From: CAYQEC01 sp964569015
Lineage (GTDB): Bacteria > Actinomycetota > Acidimicrobiia > Spongiisociales > UBA5794
NCBI GenBank assembly: GCA_964569015.1
Contig: CAZMSN010000038.1
Coordinates: 1-18,504 of the forward strand
Length of the DNA stretch: 18,504 bases
Direction: 5' to 3'
Numbering within the stretch: position 1 is the first letter of the stretch; each line of letters opens with the position of its first letter. This document shows, one piece after another, positions 6,685-13,183 of the stretch. The notes under the pieces were generated by a model. That model was not told the DNA's origin. It was given only the letters and a program-made list of their open reading frames with translations, and did not search any database. A program made the position numbers and the translations under genes.

Positions 6685-7542
6685 ATGAAGCTCGGCGTCA
6701 CGATATTCCCCACCGACAAGGCGATCTCCCCGGTCCTGCTGGCCCGGGAGGCCGAAGAGCGTGGCTTCGAGTCCCTGTGGCTCTCCGAGCACAGCCACAT
6801 CCCGGCGAGCAGGAGGACGCCGCACGGCGGCGTGAAGGGCGCGGGTCCGCTGTCGGAGATGTACTGGCGCACCTTTGACCAGTTCGTGGCGCTCTCCGCG
6901 GCGGCATCCGTCACCTCGCGGATCAAGCTCGCCACCGGGATCTGCCTCGTCGCTCAGCGTGATCCCATCTGGCTCGCCAAGGAGGTGGCGTCGCTCGACA
7001 CCCTGAGCGGGGGCCGCGTCCTGTTCGGGATCGGCTACGGGTGGAACAAGGAGGAGATGGCGCACCACGGGATTGCCTACCGGGATCGCCGCCGCGTCCT
7101 TCGAGAGAAGGTCCTGGCGATGAAGTCGCTGTGGACCGAGGACGAGGCCTCCTACTCGGGCGAGTTCGTGCACCTCGAGCCGAGCTGGGCGTGGCCCAAG
7201 CCGGTGCAGCGCCCCCACCCGCCGATCATCATGGGAGGCGACGCCGGGCCGAAGACACTCGCCCACATCATCGAGTTCTGCGACGGGTGGATGCCGCTCT
7301 ACGGCCGCCATCGGGTGGTGGATCGCATCGATGCCCTCCGCGTCGCGGCCGAGGACGTCGGCCGTGATCCCGCCGAGATCGAGATCGGGGTCTTCTCGGC
7401 CCCCGCCGATCTGGGGAAACTGGAGGAGCTGGCAAGAGCCGGGGTCCAGCGCGCCGTGCTCGGATTGCCGCCGGCTCCAGCCGAGGTTGTGCTCCCGATG
7501 CTGGACGAGTACGCCTCACTGCTCGAGCAGGTCGGCTCCTAG
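6685..7542 (+). CDS. LLM-class F420-dependent oxidoreductase
   Basis: This 285-residue protein has the luciferase-like (LLM) TIM-barrel pattern. It opens MKLGVTIFPTDKAISP, then EAEERGFESLWLSEHSHIP (23-40), IKLATGICLVAQRDPIWLAKEVASLDTLSGGRVLFGIGYGWNKEE (80-124) and PPIIMGGDAGPKTLAHIIEFCDGWMP (179-204). These fit the actinobacterial F420-dependent subgroup (TIGR03619-like), which moves hydride between coenzyme F420 and an organic substrate. The substrate cannot be read from sequence, and FMN use is not excluded. ATG 6685 is preferred because AGGAG (6676-6680) lies 4 bases before it and family members start at this point. An in-frame ATG at 6673 would add MRSK and could be read from a near-leaderless transcript. 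Confidence 0.85.
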   Translation: MKLGVTIFPTDKAISPVLLAREAEERGFESLWLSEHSHIPASRRTPHGGVKGAGPLSEMYWRTFDQFVALSAAASVTSRIKLATGICLVAQRDPIWLAKEVASLDTLSGGRVLFGIGYGWNKEEMAHHGIAYRDRRRVLREKVLAMKSLWTEDEASYSGEFVHLEPSWAWPKPVQRPHPPIIMGGDAGPKTLAHIIEFCDGWMPLYGRHRVVDRIDALRVAAEDVGRDPAEIEIGVFSAPADLGKLEELARAGVQRAVLGLPPAPAEVVLPMLDEYASLLEQVGS

Positions 7543-7624
7543 GCGCCGGCGACGAATTCGGGCGCATCCGATTCGAATGACTTCGATCGTGCCAGAATTG
7601 GCTCACAGCAAGCCAGGAGAAACG

Positions 7625-10345
7625 ATGGGCCAATACCCCTCGGAATATGAACTCGACATTGTCTTACGCGACGGCACCGTGGCCCAGTTCCGGCCGGTCA
7701 AGCCGGAGGATTCCCGTCGCCTCCGCCGGGCCTTCCGCCGCCTCGGGGAGCGCTCCGTCTACTTCCGCTTCTTCAAGATCAAACCCGACCTCTCCTACGA
7801 GGAAGCCGAGTACTTCACGACGGTGGACTACGCCGACCGCATGGCGATCGTGGTGATCGAGGACGACGAGATCGTCGCCATCGGGCGCTACGATCGCCAC
7901 AAGGAGACGCCGGATTCCGCCGAGGTCGCGTTCGCCGTCATCGACGACCATCAGGGACGCGGCATCGGCACCGAACTCCTCCAGCTCCTGACGCTGCACG
8001 CCCGCCGCAGCGGCATCGTTTCCTTCACCGCAATGGTGCTCGCCGAGAACGCCCAGATGATGCGGCTGTTCCGCAACTCCGGCTACAAGCTGGAACGGAC
8101 CCTGGACGAAGGCGTCTACTCGGTGAGCTTCCCCATCGAGTACTCCGATGACGCGCGGCGGGCCGAGCTGGCTCACGAGCGGCGCGCCGTGGCCGCCTCG
8201 ATCCTCCCCATCCTCTATCCCAAGTCGATCGCAGTCATCGGCGCCAGCCGCAATCCTGAATCCATCAGCGGACGGCTGTTCCACAACCTGATCAGCGGCA
8301 ACTTCGGCGGGTCGCTGTACCCGGTCAACCCCAGCGCCGAGTCGGTGCACTCGGTACGTGCCTACCCCTCCGTGCTCGACATCCCCGACACGGTCGACCT
8401 TGCCTACATCGTCGTGCCGGCCCGTCACGTCCTCGCCACCGTCGAAGAGTGCGCCGAGAAGAAAGTGCGAGGACTGGTCGTCATCTCGGCGGGCTTCTCG
8501 GAGATCGGCGGCGAGGGAATCAAGCTCGAGGACGAACTGCTCGACATGGTGCGGGACGCCGGGATGAGGATGGTCGGCCCGAACTGCATGGGTGTGCTCA
8601 ACACCGACAAGGCGGTGAGGTTGAACGGCACCTTCGCTCCCCTCGTGCCGTTCCACGGCAACGTCGCCTTCTCGAGCCAGTCGGGGGCGTTGGGCATCGC
8701 CATCCTCAACTACGCTGCCCGCAACAACATCGGCATCTCGTCATTCGTGTCGGTCGGCAACAAGGCAGACGTCAGCGGCAACGACCTGCTCCTGGCATGG
8801 GAAGAGGACCCCGCCACCGACGTCATCGCTTTCTACCTCGAGTCCTTCGGCAATCCCCGCCGGTTTGCCCGCCTCGCTCGGCACATCGCCAGGAAGAAGC
8901 CCATCGTGGCGGTGAAATCGGGCCGCAGCACGGCAGGGTCGCGGGCCGCCAGCAGTCACACCGGCGCCCTCGCCAGCACGGATTCGGCGGTGGAGGCGTT
9001 GTTCCGCCAGACCGGGGTCATCCGCACCAACACCCTGGAGGAGCTGTTCGCGGTGACGCAACTCCTCGCCAGTCAGCCAATCCCGCAGGGACGCAGGGTG
9101 GGCGTCATCACCAATGCCGGCGGCCCGGCGATCCTGGGCGCCGACGCCATGGAGGCGGTCGGGCTCACGCTCCCCGAGCTGTCAGAGACCCTCCAGGCCG
9201 AGCTGCGTTCCCATCTCCCGGCCGAGGCTGCCACCGCGAACCCCATCGATCTCATCGCTGCCGCCGGACCTACCGAGTACCGCATCGCCATCGATGCCCT
9301 GCTCGAGTCCGACGAGGTGGACGCGTTGGTCGTCATCTACATCCCCACCTCGCCCGGTGCGATCAAGACGATCACCAAGGTCATCGACACCGCGGCGACG
9401 GAGACCAAGAGCGGCAAGACCATCCTCGCTGTGCTCATGGAGCCGGATCTGGAGCCCCGCACCGCCGCCGAGGGCGCAGTCGCGGTGCCGTCGTACGAGT
9501 TCCCCGAGACGGCAGCGCAGGCGTTGGGCCGGGCGGTGGTCTACGGCGAATGGCTGCAGCGGCCCGAGGGTGAGATCCGGGAGTTCGACGACACCGATCC
9601 CGAAAAGGCACAGAGCGTCGTCAAGGCCGCCCTCGAGCGTTCGGGACCGGACGGCGACTGGCTCACACCGAGCGAGGTCACCGACGTGCTCGGTGCCTTC
9701 GGATTCTCGCTGCCCCAGACACGCTTCGTCACGAGCAGGGAAGCCGCCGCGGAGGCGGCCGAGGCCATCGGCACACCGCTGGCGGTGAAGGTCGTCGCCC
9801 CGAGCGCGCTCCACAAGACCGATGTCGGCGGCGTGCTCTTGGGCATCGAAGGTGCGGAGAAGGCCGCGGAGGCCTACGACCAGGTGACCGGCGCAGTCGA
9901 GAATCCCGAGGGCGCATTGATCCAGGAGATGGTCCCGGGCGATCAGGAGGTTCTCATCGGAATGACTGAGGATCCCCTGTTCGGCGCTCTCATCGTGTAC
10001 GGCGGTGGCGGCGTCCAGGTGGAGCTCCTCCAAGACGTTGCGTTCCGCATCCATCCCCTCACCGATCGGGATGCCTCCGAAATGATGCGTGAGACACGTT
10101 CGTTCCGACTGCTCGAGGGGTACCGAGGCCTACCGACGGCGGACATCGCCGCCGTCGAGGAGACCCTGCTTCGGGTTTCGGCGATGATCGACGCTCTCCC
10201 CGAGCTGGTCGAGATGGACCTCAACCCTGTGAAGGTGCTGGATCCGGGCAAAGGGGTGCGCCTCGTCGACGCCCGGCTCAGGGTTCGTGAGCCGGATGAA
10301 CGCTGGCTCCCCGAGTTCAAGGACCTACCCGCTGTCGCCGACTGA
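7625..10345 (+). CDS. GNAT acetyltransferase / ADP-forming acyl-CoA synthetase fusion (Pat-like)
   Basis: This 906-residue protein has four parts in order. A GNAT domain (about 12-175) carries the acetyl-CoA motif DDHQGRGIGTELL (107-119). A CoA-binding Rossmann domain begins at SIAVIGASRNP (201-211). Succinyl-CoA-ligase-like domains hold GNVAFSSQSGALG (345-357) and SSHTGALAS (443-451). An ATP-grasp domain runs from about 680 to 890, with VKVVAPSALHKTDVGGV (721-737) and EMDLNPVKV (863-871). Pat proteins acetylate lysines of enzymes such as acetyl-CoA synthetase; here GNAT comes first, reversed relative to Salmonella Pat. H445 matches the phospho-histidine of true ADP-forming synthetases, so this half may be catalytically active. 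ATG 7625 has AGGAG 5 bases upstream; the longer frame from 7331 overlaps the previous gene and is rejected. It may be transcribed with the LLM gene, 82 bases before. Confidence 0.88.
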   Translation: MGQYPSEYELDIVLRDGTVAQFRPVKPEDSRRLRRAFRRLGERSVYFRFFKIKPDLSYEEAEYFTTVDYADRMAIVVIEDDEIVAIGRYDRHKETPDSAEVAFAVIDDHQGRGIGTELLQLLTLHARRSGIVSFTAMVLAENAQMMRLFRNSGYKLERTLDEGVYSVSFPIEYSDDARRAELAHERRAVAASILPILYPKSIAVIGASRNPESISGRLFHNLISGNFGGSLYPVNPSAESVHSVRAYPSVLDIPDTVDLAYIVVPARHVLATVEECAEKKVRGLVVISAGFSEIGGEGIKLEDELLDMVRDAGMRMVGPNCMGVLNTDKAVRLNGTFAPLVPFHGNVAFSSQSGALGIAILNYAARNNIGISSFVSVGNKADVSGNDLLLAWEEDPATDVIAFYLESFGNPRRFARLARHIARKKPIVAVKSGRSTAGSRAASSHTGALASTDSAVEALFRQTGVIRTNTLEELFAVTQLLASQPIPQGRRVGVITNAGGPAILGADAMEAVGLTLPELSETLQAELRSHLPAEAATANPIDLIAAAGPTEYRIAIDALLESDEVDALVVIYIPTSPGAIKTITKVIDTAATETKSGKTILAVLMEPDLEPRTAAEGAVAVPSYEFPETAAQALGRAVVYGEWLQRPEGEIREFDDTDPEKAQSVVKAALERSGPDGDWLTPSEVTDVLGAFGFSLPQTRFVTSREAAAEAAEAIGTPLAVKVVAPSALHKTDVGGVLLGIEGAEKAAEAYDQVTGAVENPEGALIQEMVPGDQEVLIGMTEDPLFGALIVYGGGGVQVELLQDVAFRIHPLTDRDASEMMRETRSFRLLEGYRGLPTADIAAVEETLLRVSAMIDALPELVEMDLNPVKVLDPGKGVRLVDARLRVREPDERWLPEFKDLPAVAD

Positions 10346-10365
10346 CCGGACTCGACCGGCGACGT

Positions 10366-10731
10366 TCACACGTCGTCGAAGAGCACCTCGACGAGAGGGC
10401 TGTGGACGACCCACTGCTCGACACGGGCTGCGACTCCCAAGCGGGCGGTGAGCCGCTCGAGGATCGCCCGTCGCTGCGCCGTATCGGTGATCGGGATCGC
10501 CCGTGCCGGGAGGTCGGCGGCAACGCTCTCCTTGAGATGGAAGGTGAACCGCGGGTTCGCCAGCAGGTTGGCGTGCCAGGAACGAGGCCCCGGGGTTCCG
10601 GTGAGGTAGAAGCGACCGTCGAGGCGGTGGAACCAGATCTCGGTGAGGCGCGGCCGCCCACTTCGCCGGCCGATCGTCGTGATGTCGATGACTCGATCGG
10701 TCTGCAGTGCTTTCCGGATTGCATCATCCAC
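10366..10731 (-). CDS. Nitroreductase/quinone reductase family protein, F420 (deazaflavin)-type
   Basis: This 121-residue protein carries the hallmark VIDITTIGRRSGRPRLTEIWFHRLDGRFYLTGTPG (14-48), followed by SWHANLLANPRFTFHLK (51-67). It fits the split-barrel F420H2-dependent quinone reductase / Ddn-like family of actinobacteria. These small enzymes reduce quinones or other electrophiles with F420H2, though some members bind FMN or heme instead. The start is GTG 10731 because GAGGAGG (10743-10737) lies 5 bases upstream of it on this strand. The longer ATG at 10749 would begin inside that site and has none of its own. The gene converges on the fusion gene with only 20 bases between stops, and a small CGACGT-TCAC-ACGTCG hairpin (10360-10375) overlaps its stop. 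The family is likely; the substrate is unknown. Confidence 0.72.
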   Translation of the reverse strand: MDDAIRKALQTDRVIDITTIGRRSGRPRLTEIWFHRLDGRFYLTGTPGPRSWHANLLANPRFTFHLKESVAADLPARAIPITDTAQRRAILERLTARLGVAARVEQWVVHSPLVEVLFDDV

Positions 10732-10760
10732 GGCTGCCTCCTCACCCATCGGGGAGGTGC

Positions 10761-10890
10761 GGCCGAGCCGCCACGCCAGGGCCGGCGGCGCCCTCCCGGA
10801 GAGGAAACCGTTGGCCGGCCGGCTCTGTTCCCAACGGCGATGCCCGCACGGCTTCGCTACACGCCCGAAAGCTAACCGAAGGAGGCAAGG
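10761..10890 (+). promoter_or_regulatory. Candidate riboswitch-like RNA, c-di-AMP (ydaO-yuaA)-like layout
   Basis: This non-coding stretch can be laid out like a ydaO RNA on the plus strand. GGCCGA is followed by a stem GCCGCC (10767-10772) / GGCGGC (10784-10789), then CCCGGAGAGGAAA. A second stem follows, CCGTTGG (10808-10814) / CCAACGG (10831-10837), then GCCCGAA (10862-10868), AGCTAACC (10870-10877) and GGAGGC (10881-10886). In ydaO RNAs the order is the same: stem, purine-rich GGGGGA, stem, GCCCGAA, GTCAGCTAACC, closing AGGCG. About six bases around GTC are missing here. This is a by-eye resemblance, and some segments also resemble a degenerate cobalamin element. Two small hairpins follow (10900-10914 and 10915-10929). 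No convincing plus-strand gene follows. Confidence 0.35.
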
Positions 10891-11059
10891 CGTGGGAAGG
10901 CGAGTTCCTCGTCTGACCCGGTCTGGGTCGCCCGGATGCGAGCCGGAGAATCCCGACCGATGGGCTACAGACCGCAGCCGCAGCTCATCACCTCAACCAT
11001 TCCGAGATGGATTCACACACCGACTCGCCGTGGCAGCGAGAAACCCAGCATGGGGATGC
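10891..11059. other. Non-coding gap, rest of the stretch before the methyltransferase
   Basis: With the element above, the region from 10732 to 11059 is about 330 bases without a supported gene. AAGGAGG (10879-10885) stands 6 bases before GTG 10892. The frame that follows has no recognisable domain and runs antisense through the methyltransferase gene. GACCC/GGGTC (10915-10929) forms a hairpin. On the minus strand AGCAT-CCCC-ATGCT (11060-11047) follows the methyltransferase stop and leads into GGGTTTC, so it may be a weak terminator. Confidence 0.3.
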
Positions 11060-11680
11060 TCACTGGCCGAACACGTGCTGGCGGATCCAGGTGTGCATGG
11101 CGATGCCCGATGCGACGCCGGCGTTGATGGACCGAGTCGAGCCGAACTGGGCAATCGAGCAGATCATCGAGCAGTGCACCTGCATTCCCTCGGACAGACC
11201 CGGACCCTCCTGGCCGAACACGAGCACGCACCGCTCCGGAAGTTGCGACTGCTCGATCGGGGTCGCCCCGGGGAGGATGTCGATGCCCACCAACGGCAAC
11301 CCCGCGGAGAGCGCCCAGGCCACGAACCCGTCGGTGGTGGCATGGTGCCGCACGTGTTGGTACCGATCCGTCACCATGGCGCCGCGACGGTTCCACCGTC
11401 GCTTCCCCACGATGTGCACCTCGGCGGCGAGGAAGGCGTTGGCGTTACGGACGATGGCGCCGATGTTGAAATCGTGTTGCCAGTTCTCAACGGCGACGTG
11501 GAACGGGTGTCTTCGCCGATCGAGGTCCTCGACGATCGCTTCCCGTTTCCAGTAGCGGTAACGGTCGACCACGTTGCGCCGGTCGCCTCGTTCCAGTAAC
11601 TCGGGATCGAGGCATGGATCATCAGGCCAGGGGCGTGGACAAGGGCCCACGCCGATCGGTCGCTCAGCCTGCTCGCTCAC
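11060..11680 (-). CDS. SpoU/TrmH-family RNA 2'-O-methyltransferase
   Basis: This protein of about 206 residues has the three SPOUT motifs: NIGAIVRNANAF (72-83), VLVFGQEGPGLS (152-163) and SIAQFGSTRSINAGVASGIAMH (175-196). These form the trefoil knot that binds S-adenosylmethionine. The conserved N and R of motif 1, E of motif 2 and N of motif 3 are all present. Such enzymes methylate ribose in tRNA or rRNA; the target site cannot be named. The start is uncertain. GTG 11680 is chosen; TTG 11689 is the alternative, and neither has a Shine-Dalgarno. A perfect hairpin (11680-11696) covers this point. The gene lies 25 bases after the UgpC-type ATPase on the same strand and is probably read from the same transcript. 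Confidence 0.85.
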   Translation of the reverse strand: MSEQAERPIGVGPCPRPWPDDPCLDPELLERGDRRNVVDRYRYWKREAIVEDLDRRRHPFHVAVENWQHDFNIGAIVRNANAFLAAEVHIVGKRRWNRRGAMVTDRYQHVRHHATTDGFVAWALSAGLPLVGIDILPGATPIEQSQLPERCVLVFGQEGPGLSEGMQVHCSMICSIAQFGSTRSINAGVASGIAMHTWIRQHVFGQ

Positions 11681-11696
11681 GACCGACAATCGGTCG
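11680..11696 (-). promoter_or_regulatory. Perfect 7-bp hairpin over the methyltransferase start
   Basis: CGACCGA (11680-11686) and TCGGTCG (11690-11696) pair around a 3-base loop. On the minus-strand mRNA the loop is UUG, an alternative start codon, and the last stem base is the G of the chosen GTG start. It lies 9 bases after the upstream ATPase stop. It could lower translation or act as a weak terminator between the two genes; there is no T-run. Confidence 0.35.
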
Positions 11697-11705
11697 CCGG
11701 GCGTC

Positions 11706-12896
11706 TCAGCCGCGGATTGCCAGCCCGGTGTCGAGGTCGAAGAAGTGGCTCGATGTCATGTCGACCGCGACCTCGACGGGGCTTCCCACCTTGACCATGC
11801 TGTTCGGGGCGAACCGACCGGCAACCAGTGTCGTCTCCCGCGACAGCACTTCCTCGGCGGCAGCCTCGTCGCTGATATCGAGGGCGTCCTCGGAGATGAC
11901 CGGCGTGGCATCGATATCGAAGTACACGATCTTCTCGAACCCGAGCGCTTCGACGTTCTCGGCGGTGGACCGCAATCGAGAGTCGGGAGGGGCATCGGTT
12001 TGCACCGACGCATCTTCGAAGTCCTTCGGCCGCAGTCCCAGCACGACCGATCGGCCCACGTACTGCCGCAGTGCTGGCCGCTTGTCGAAGAGGTCGGAGG
12101 GACCGCCGAGCCTCTGGCTCCCGAGCGTGAACATCGGCCGATCGCCCTCCTCGGTGAGCTGCGCCTCCATCAGGTTCATTGATGGCGAGCCGATGAAGGC
12201 CCCGACGAAGATGTTATCGGGCTCGTCGAAGAGCGTCTGCGGCTGCGCAACCTGCTGGAGCACGCCGGCGCTGATGACGGCGACCCGGTCGGCCATCGTC
12301 ATGGCCTCCACCTGGTCATGCGTCACGTAGAAGGTGGTGACGCCGACTCGGCGCTGGAGCGAGGTTATCTCGGCCCGCATCTGGACCCGCAGCTTGGCAT
12401 CCAGGTTGGAGAGCGGCTCATCGAGGAGGAACACCCGCGGAGAGCGCACGATGGCTCTGCCCATCGCAACGCGCTGCCGCTGTCCACCGGAGAGCTGACC
12501 TGGCTTGCGATCGAGGATCTCGGTGAGCTCGAGGGTCTTGGCGGCATCTGTGACACGCTTGCGCAACTCGTCCTTGGGCACCTTGGCGAGCTTGAGGGCG
12601 AACCCGATGTTCTCTGCCACCGTCATGTGTGGGTAGAGCGCGTAGTTCTGGAACACCATCGCGATGTCCCGGTCCTTGGGATGCATGTCGTTGACGATCT
12701 CATCCCCGATGTAGAGCTTCCCACTCGAGATCTCTTCGAGACCGGCGATCATGCGCAGCGTGGTCGATTTGCCGCATCCCGAGGGACCGACCATCACAAG
12801 GAGTTCAGCCTCCTCGATATTGAGGTTGAGGTCGGTGACGGCTTCAAAGCCGTTCGGATACACCTTGCTGACATTCTCAAAGACAACCTCTGCCAC
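11706..12896 (-). CDS. ABC transporter ATP-binding protein, UgpC/MalK/MsmX type
   Basis: This 396-residue protein has Walker A GPSGCGKS (37-44), Q83, signature LSGGQ (135-139), Walker B VFLLDEP (155-161) and switch histidine H193. The segment GSPSMNLMEA (236-245) and a long C-terminal regulatory (TOBE) region place it with sugar importers. The TOBE region holds an acidic insertion (about 329-353) rich in D, E and A. Such ATPases power import of carbohydrates or glycerol-3-phosphate. No binding protein or permease gene adjoins it, so it may serve several importers, as MsmX does in Bacillus. The start is GTG 12896, with AAGGAGG 5 bases before it on this strand. It is divergent from the histidine kinase gene and is probably followed by the methyltransferase in one transcript. 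Confidence 0.88.
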   Translation of the reverse strand: MAEVVFENVSKVYPNGFEAVTDLNLNIEEAELLVMVGPSGCGKSTTLRMIAGLEEISSGKLYIGDEIVNDMHPKDRDIAMVFQNYALYPHMTVAENIGFALKLAKVPKDELRKRVTDAAKTLELTEILDRKPGQLSGGQRQRVAMGRAIVRSPRVFLLDEPLSNLDAKLRVQMRAEITSLQRRVGVTTFYVTHDQVEAMTMADRVAVISAGVLQQVAQPQTLFDEPDNIFVGAFIGSPSMNLMEAQLTEEGDRPMFTLGSQRLGGPSDLFDKRPALRQYVGRSVVLGLRPKDFEDASVQTDAPPDSRLRSTAENVEALGFEKIVYFDIDATPVISEDALDISDEAAAEEVLSRETTLVAGRFAPNSMVKVGSPVEVAVDMTSSHFFDLDTGLAIRG

Positions 12897-13118
12897 AGGC
12901 TCCTCCTTCAGCGCGAACGATCACACGCTCTCACAGATGCACCGCGCCGACAGAGTCCGGCACGGTCCCGTCCGAGACACGGCGGCCGTCCGCCGATCAC
13001 ATGCTCTTCGCACGCGGCCTCGGTCCGCCCCGCGATGTCGGGTTCATTCAGACTCTACCGCACGATGAACGCCGCTGCCCAGGAGAAGTCGTCCTCGAGC
13101 GCACCCCCGTCCCTCCGG

Positions 13119-13130
13119 CCGCTGCAGCGG
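13119..13130. promoter_or_regulatory. 12-bp perfect palindrome upstream of the histidine kinase
   Basis: CCGCTGCAGCGG is perfectly self-complementary. It is centred about 60 bases before the kinase start and about 45 bases before its likely -10 box. That is a usual place for an activator or autoregulator site. Two shorter palindromes, TCGGCCGA (13139-13146) and CGACGTCG (13161-13168), follow. The stretch 12897-13183 has no gene that I can support; a hairpin CGGCGG/CCGCCG is at 12980-12995. Confidence 0.3.
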
Positions 13131-13169
13131 ATCGTCCGTTCGGCCGATGCGGCCAGCGGTCGACGTCGA

Positions 13170-13175
13170 TACGAT
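13170..13175 (+). promoter_or_regulatory. -10 box for the kinase-regulator operon, leaderless start
   Basis: TACGAT is a good TANNNT box. The ATG at 13184 follows after 8 bases, so transcription should begin at or next to the A of the start codon. No Shine-Dalgarno is present, which fits a leaderless mRNA. Confidence 0.5.
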
Positions 13176-13183
13176 CAGGTCTC

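Noticed and set aside
6028..7311. A 427-residue minus-strand frame across fetB and the LLM gene.
   Set aside because: It spans two well-supported plus-strand genes and has no family resemblance.
7331..7624. An N-terminal extension of the GNAT/synthetase fusion by 98 codons.
   Set aside because: It overlaps the end of the LLM gene in another frame and its residues look random. A good AGGAG site and the GNAT homology both point to ATG 7625.
10360..10375. A CGACGT/ACGTCG hairpin between the converging fusion and reductase genes as a terminator.
   Set aside because: Only 6 bp with a 4-base loop, no T-run, and it overlaps a stop codon. It is noted with the reductase but not called a terminator.
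10798..10890. A glycine riboswitch, suggested by GGAGAG and CCGAAGG.
   Set aside because: The two strings are about 73 bases apart, longer than usual, and the ACTCTCAGG-type closing segment is missing. The ydaO-like layout explains more of the stretch.
10892..11599. A plus-strand frame starting after a fine AAGGAGG site at GTG 10892.
   Set aside because: Its product shows no domain or signal peptide and most of it is antisense to the conserved methyltransferase. The AAGGAGG is better explained as part of the structured element before it.
13001..13183. An N-terminal extension of the histidine kinase.
   Set aside because: It has no homology and covers the palindromes and the TACGAT box. The membrane segments begin after ATG 13184.
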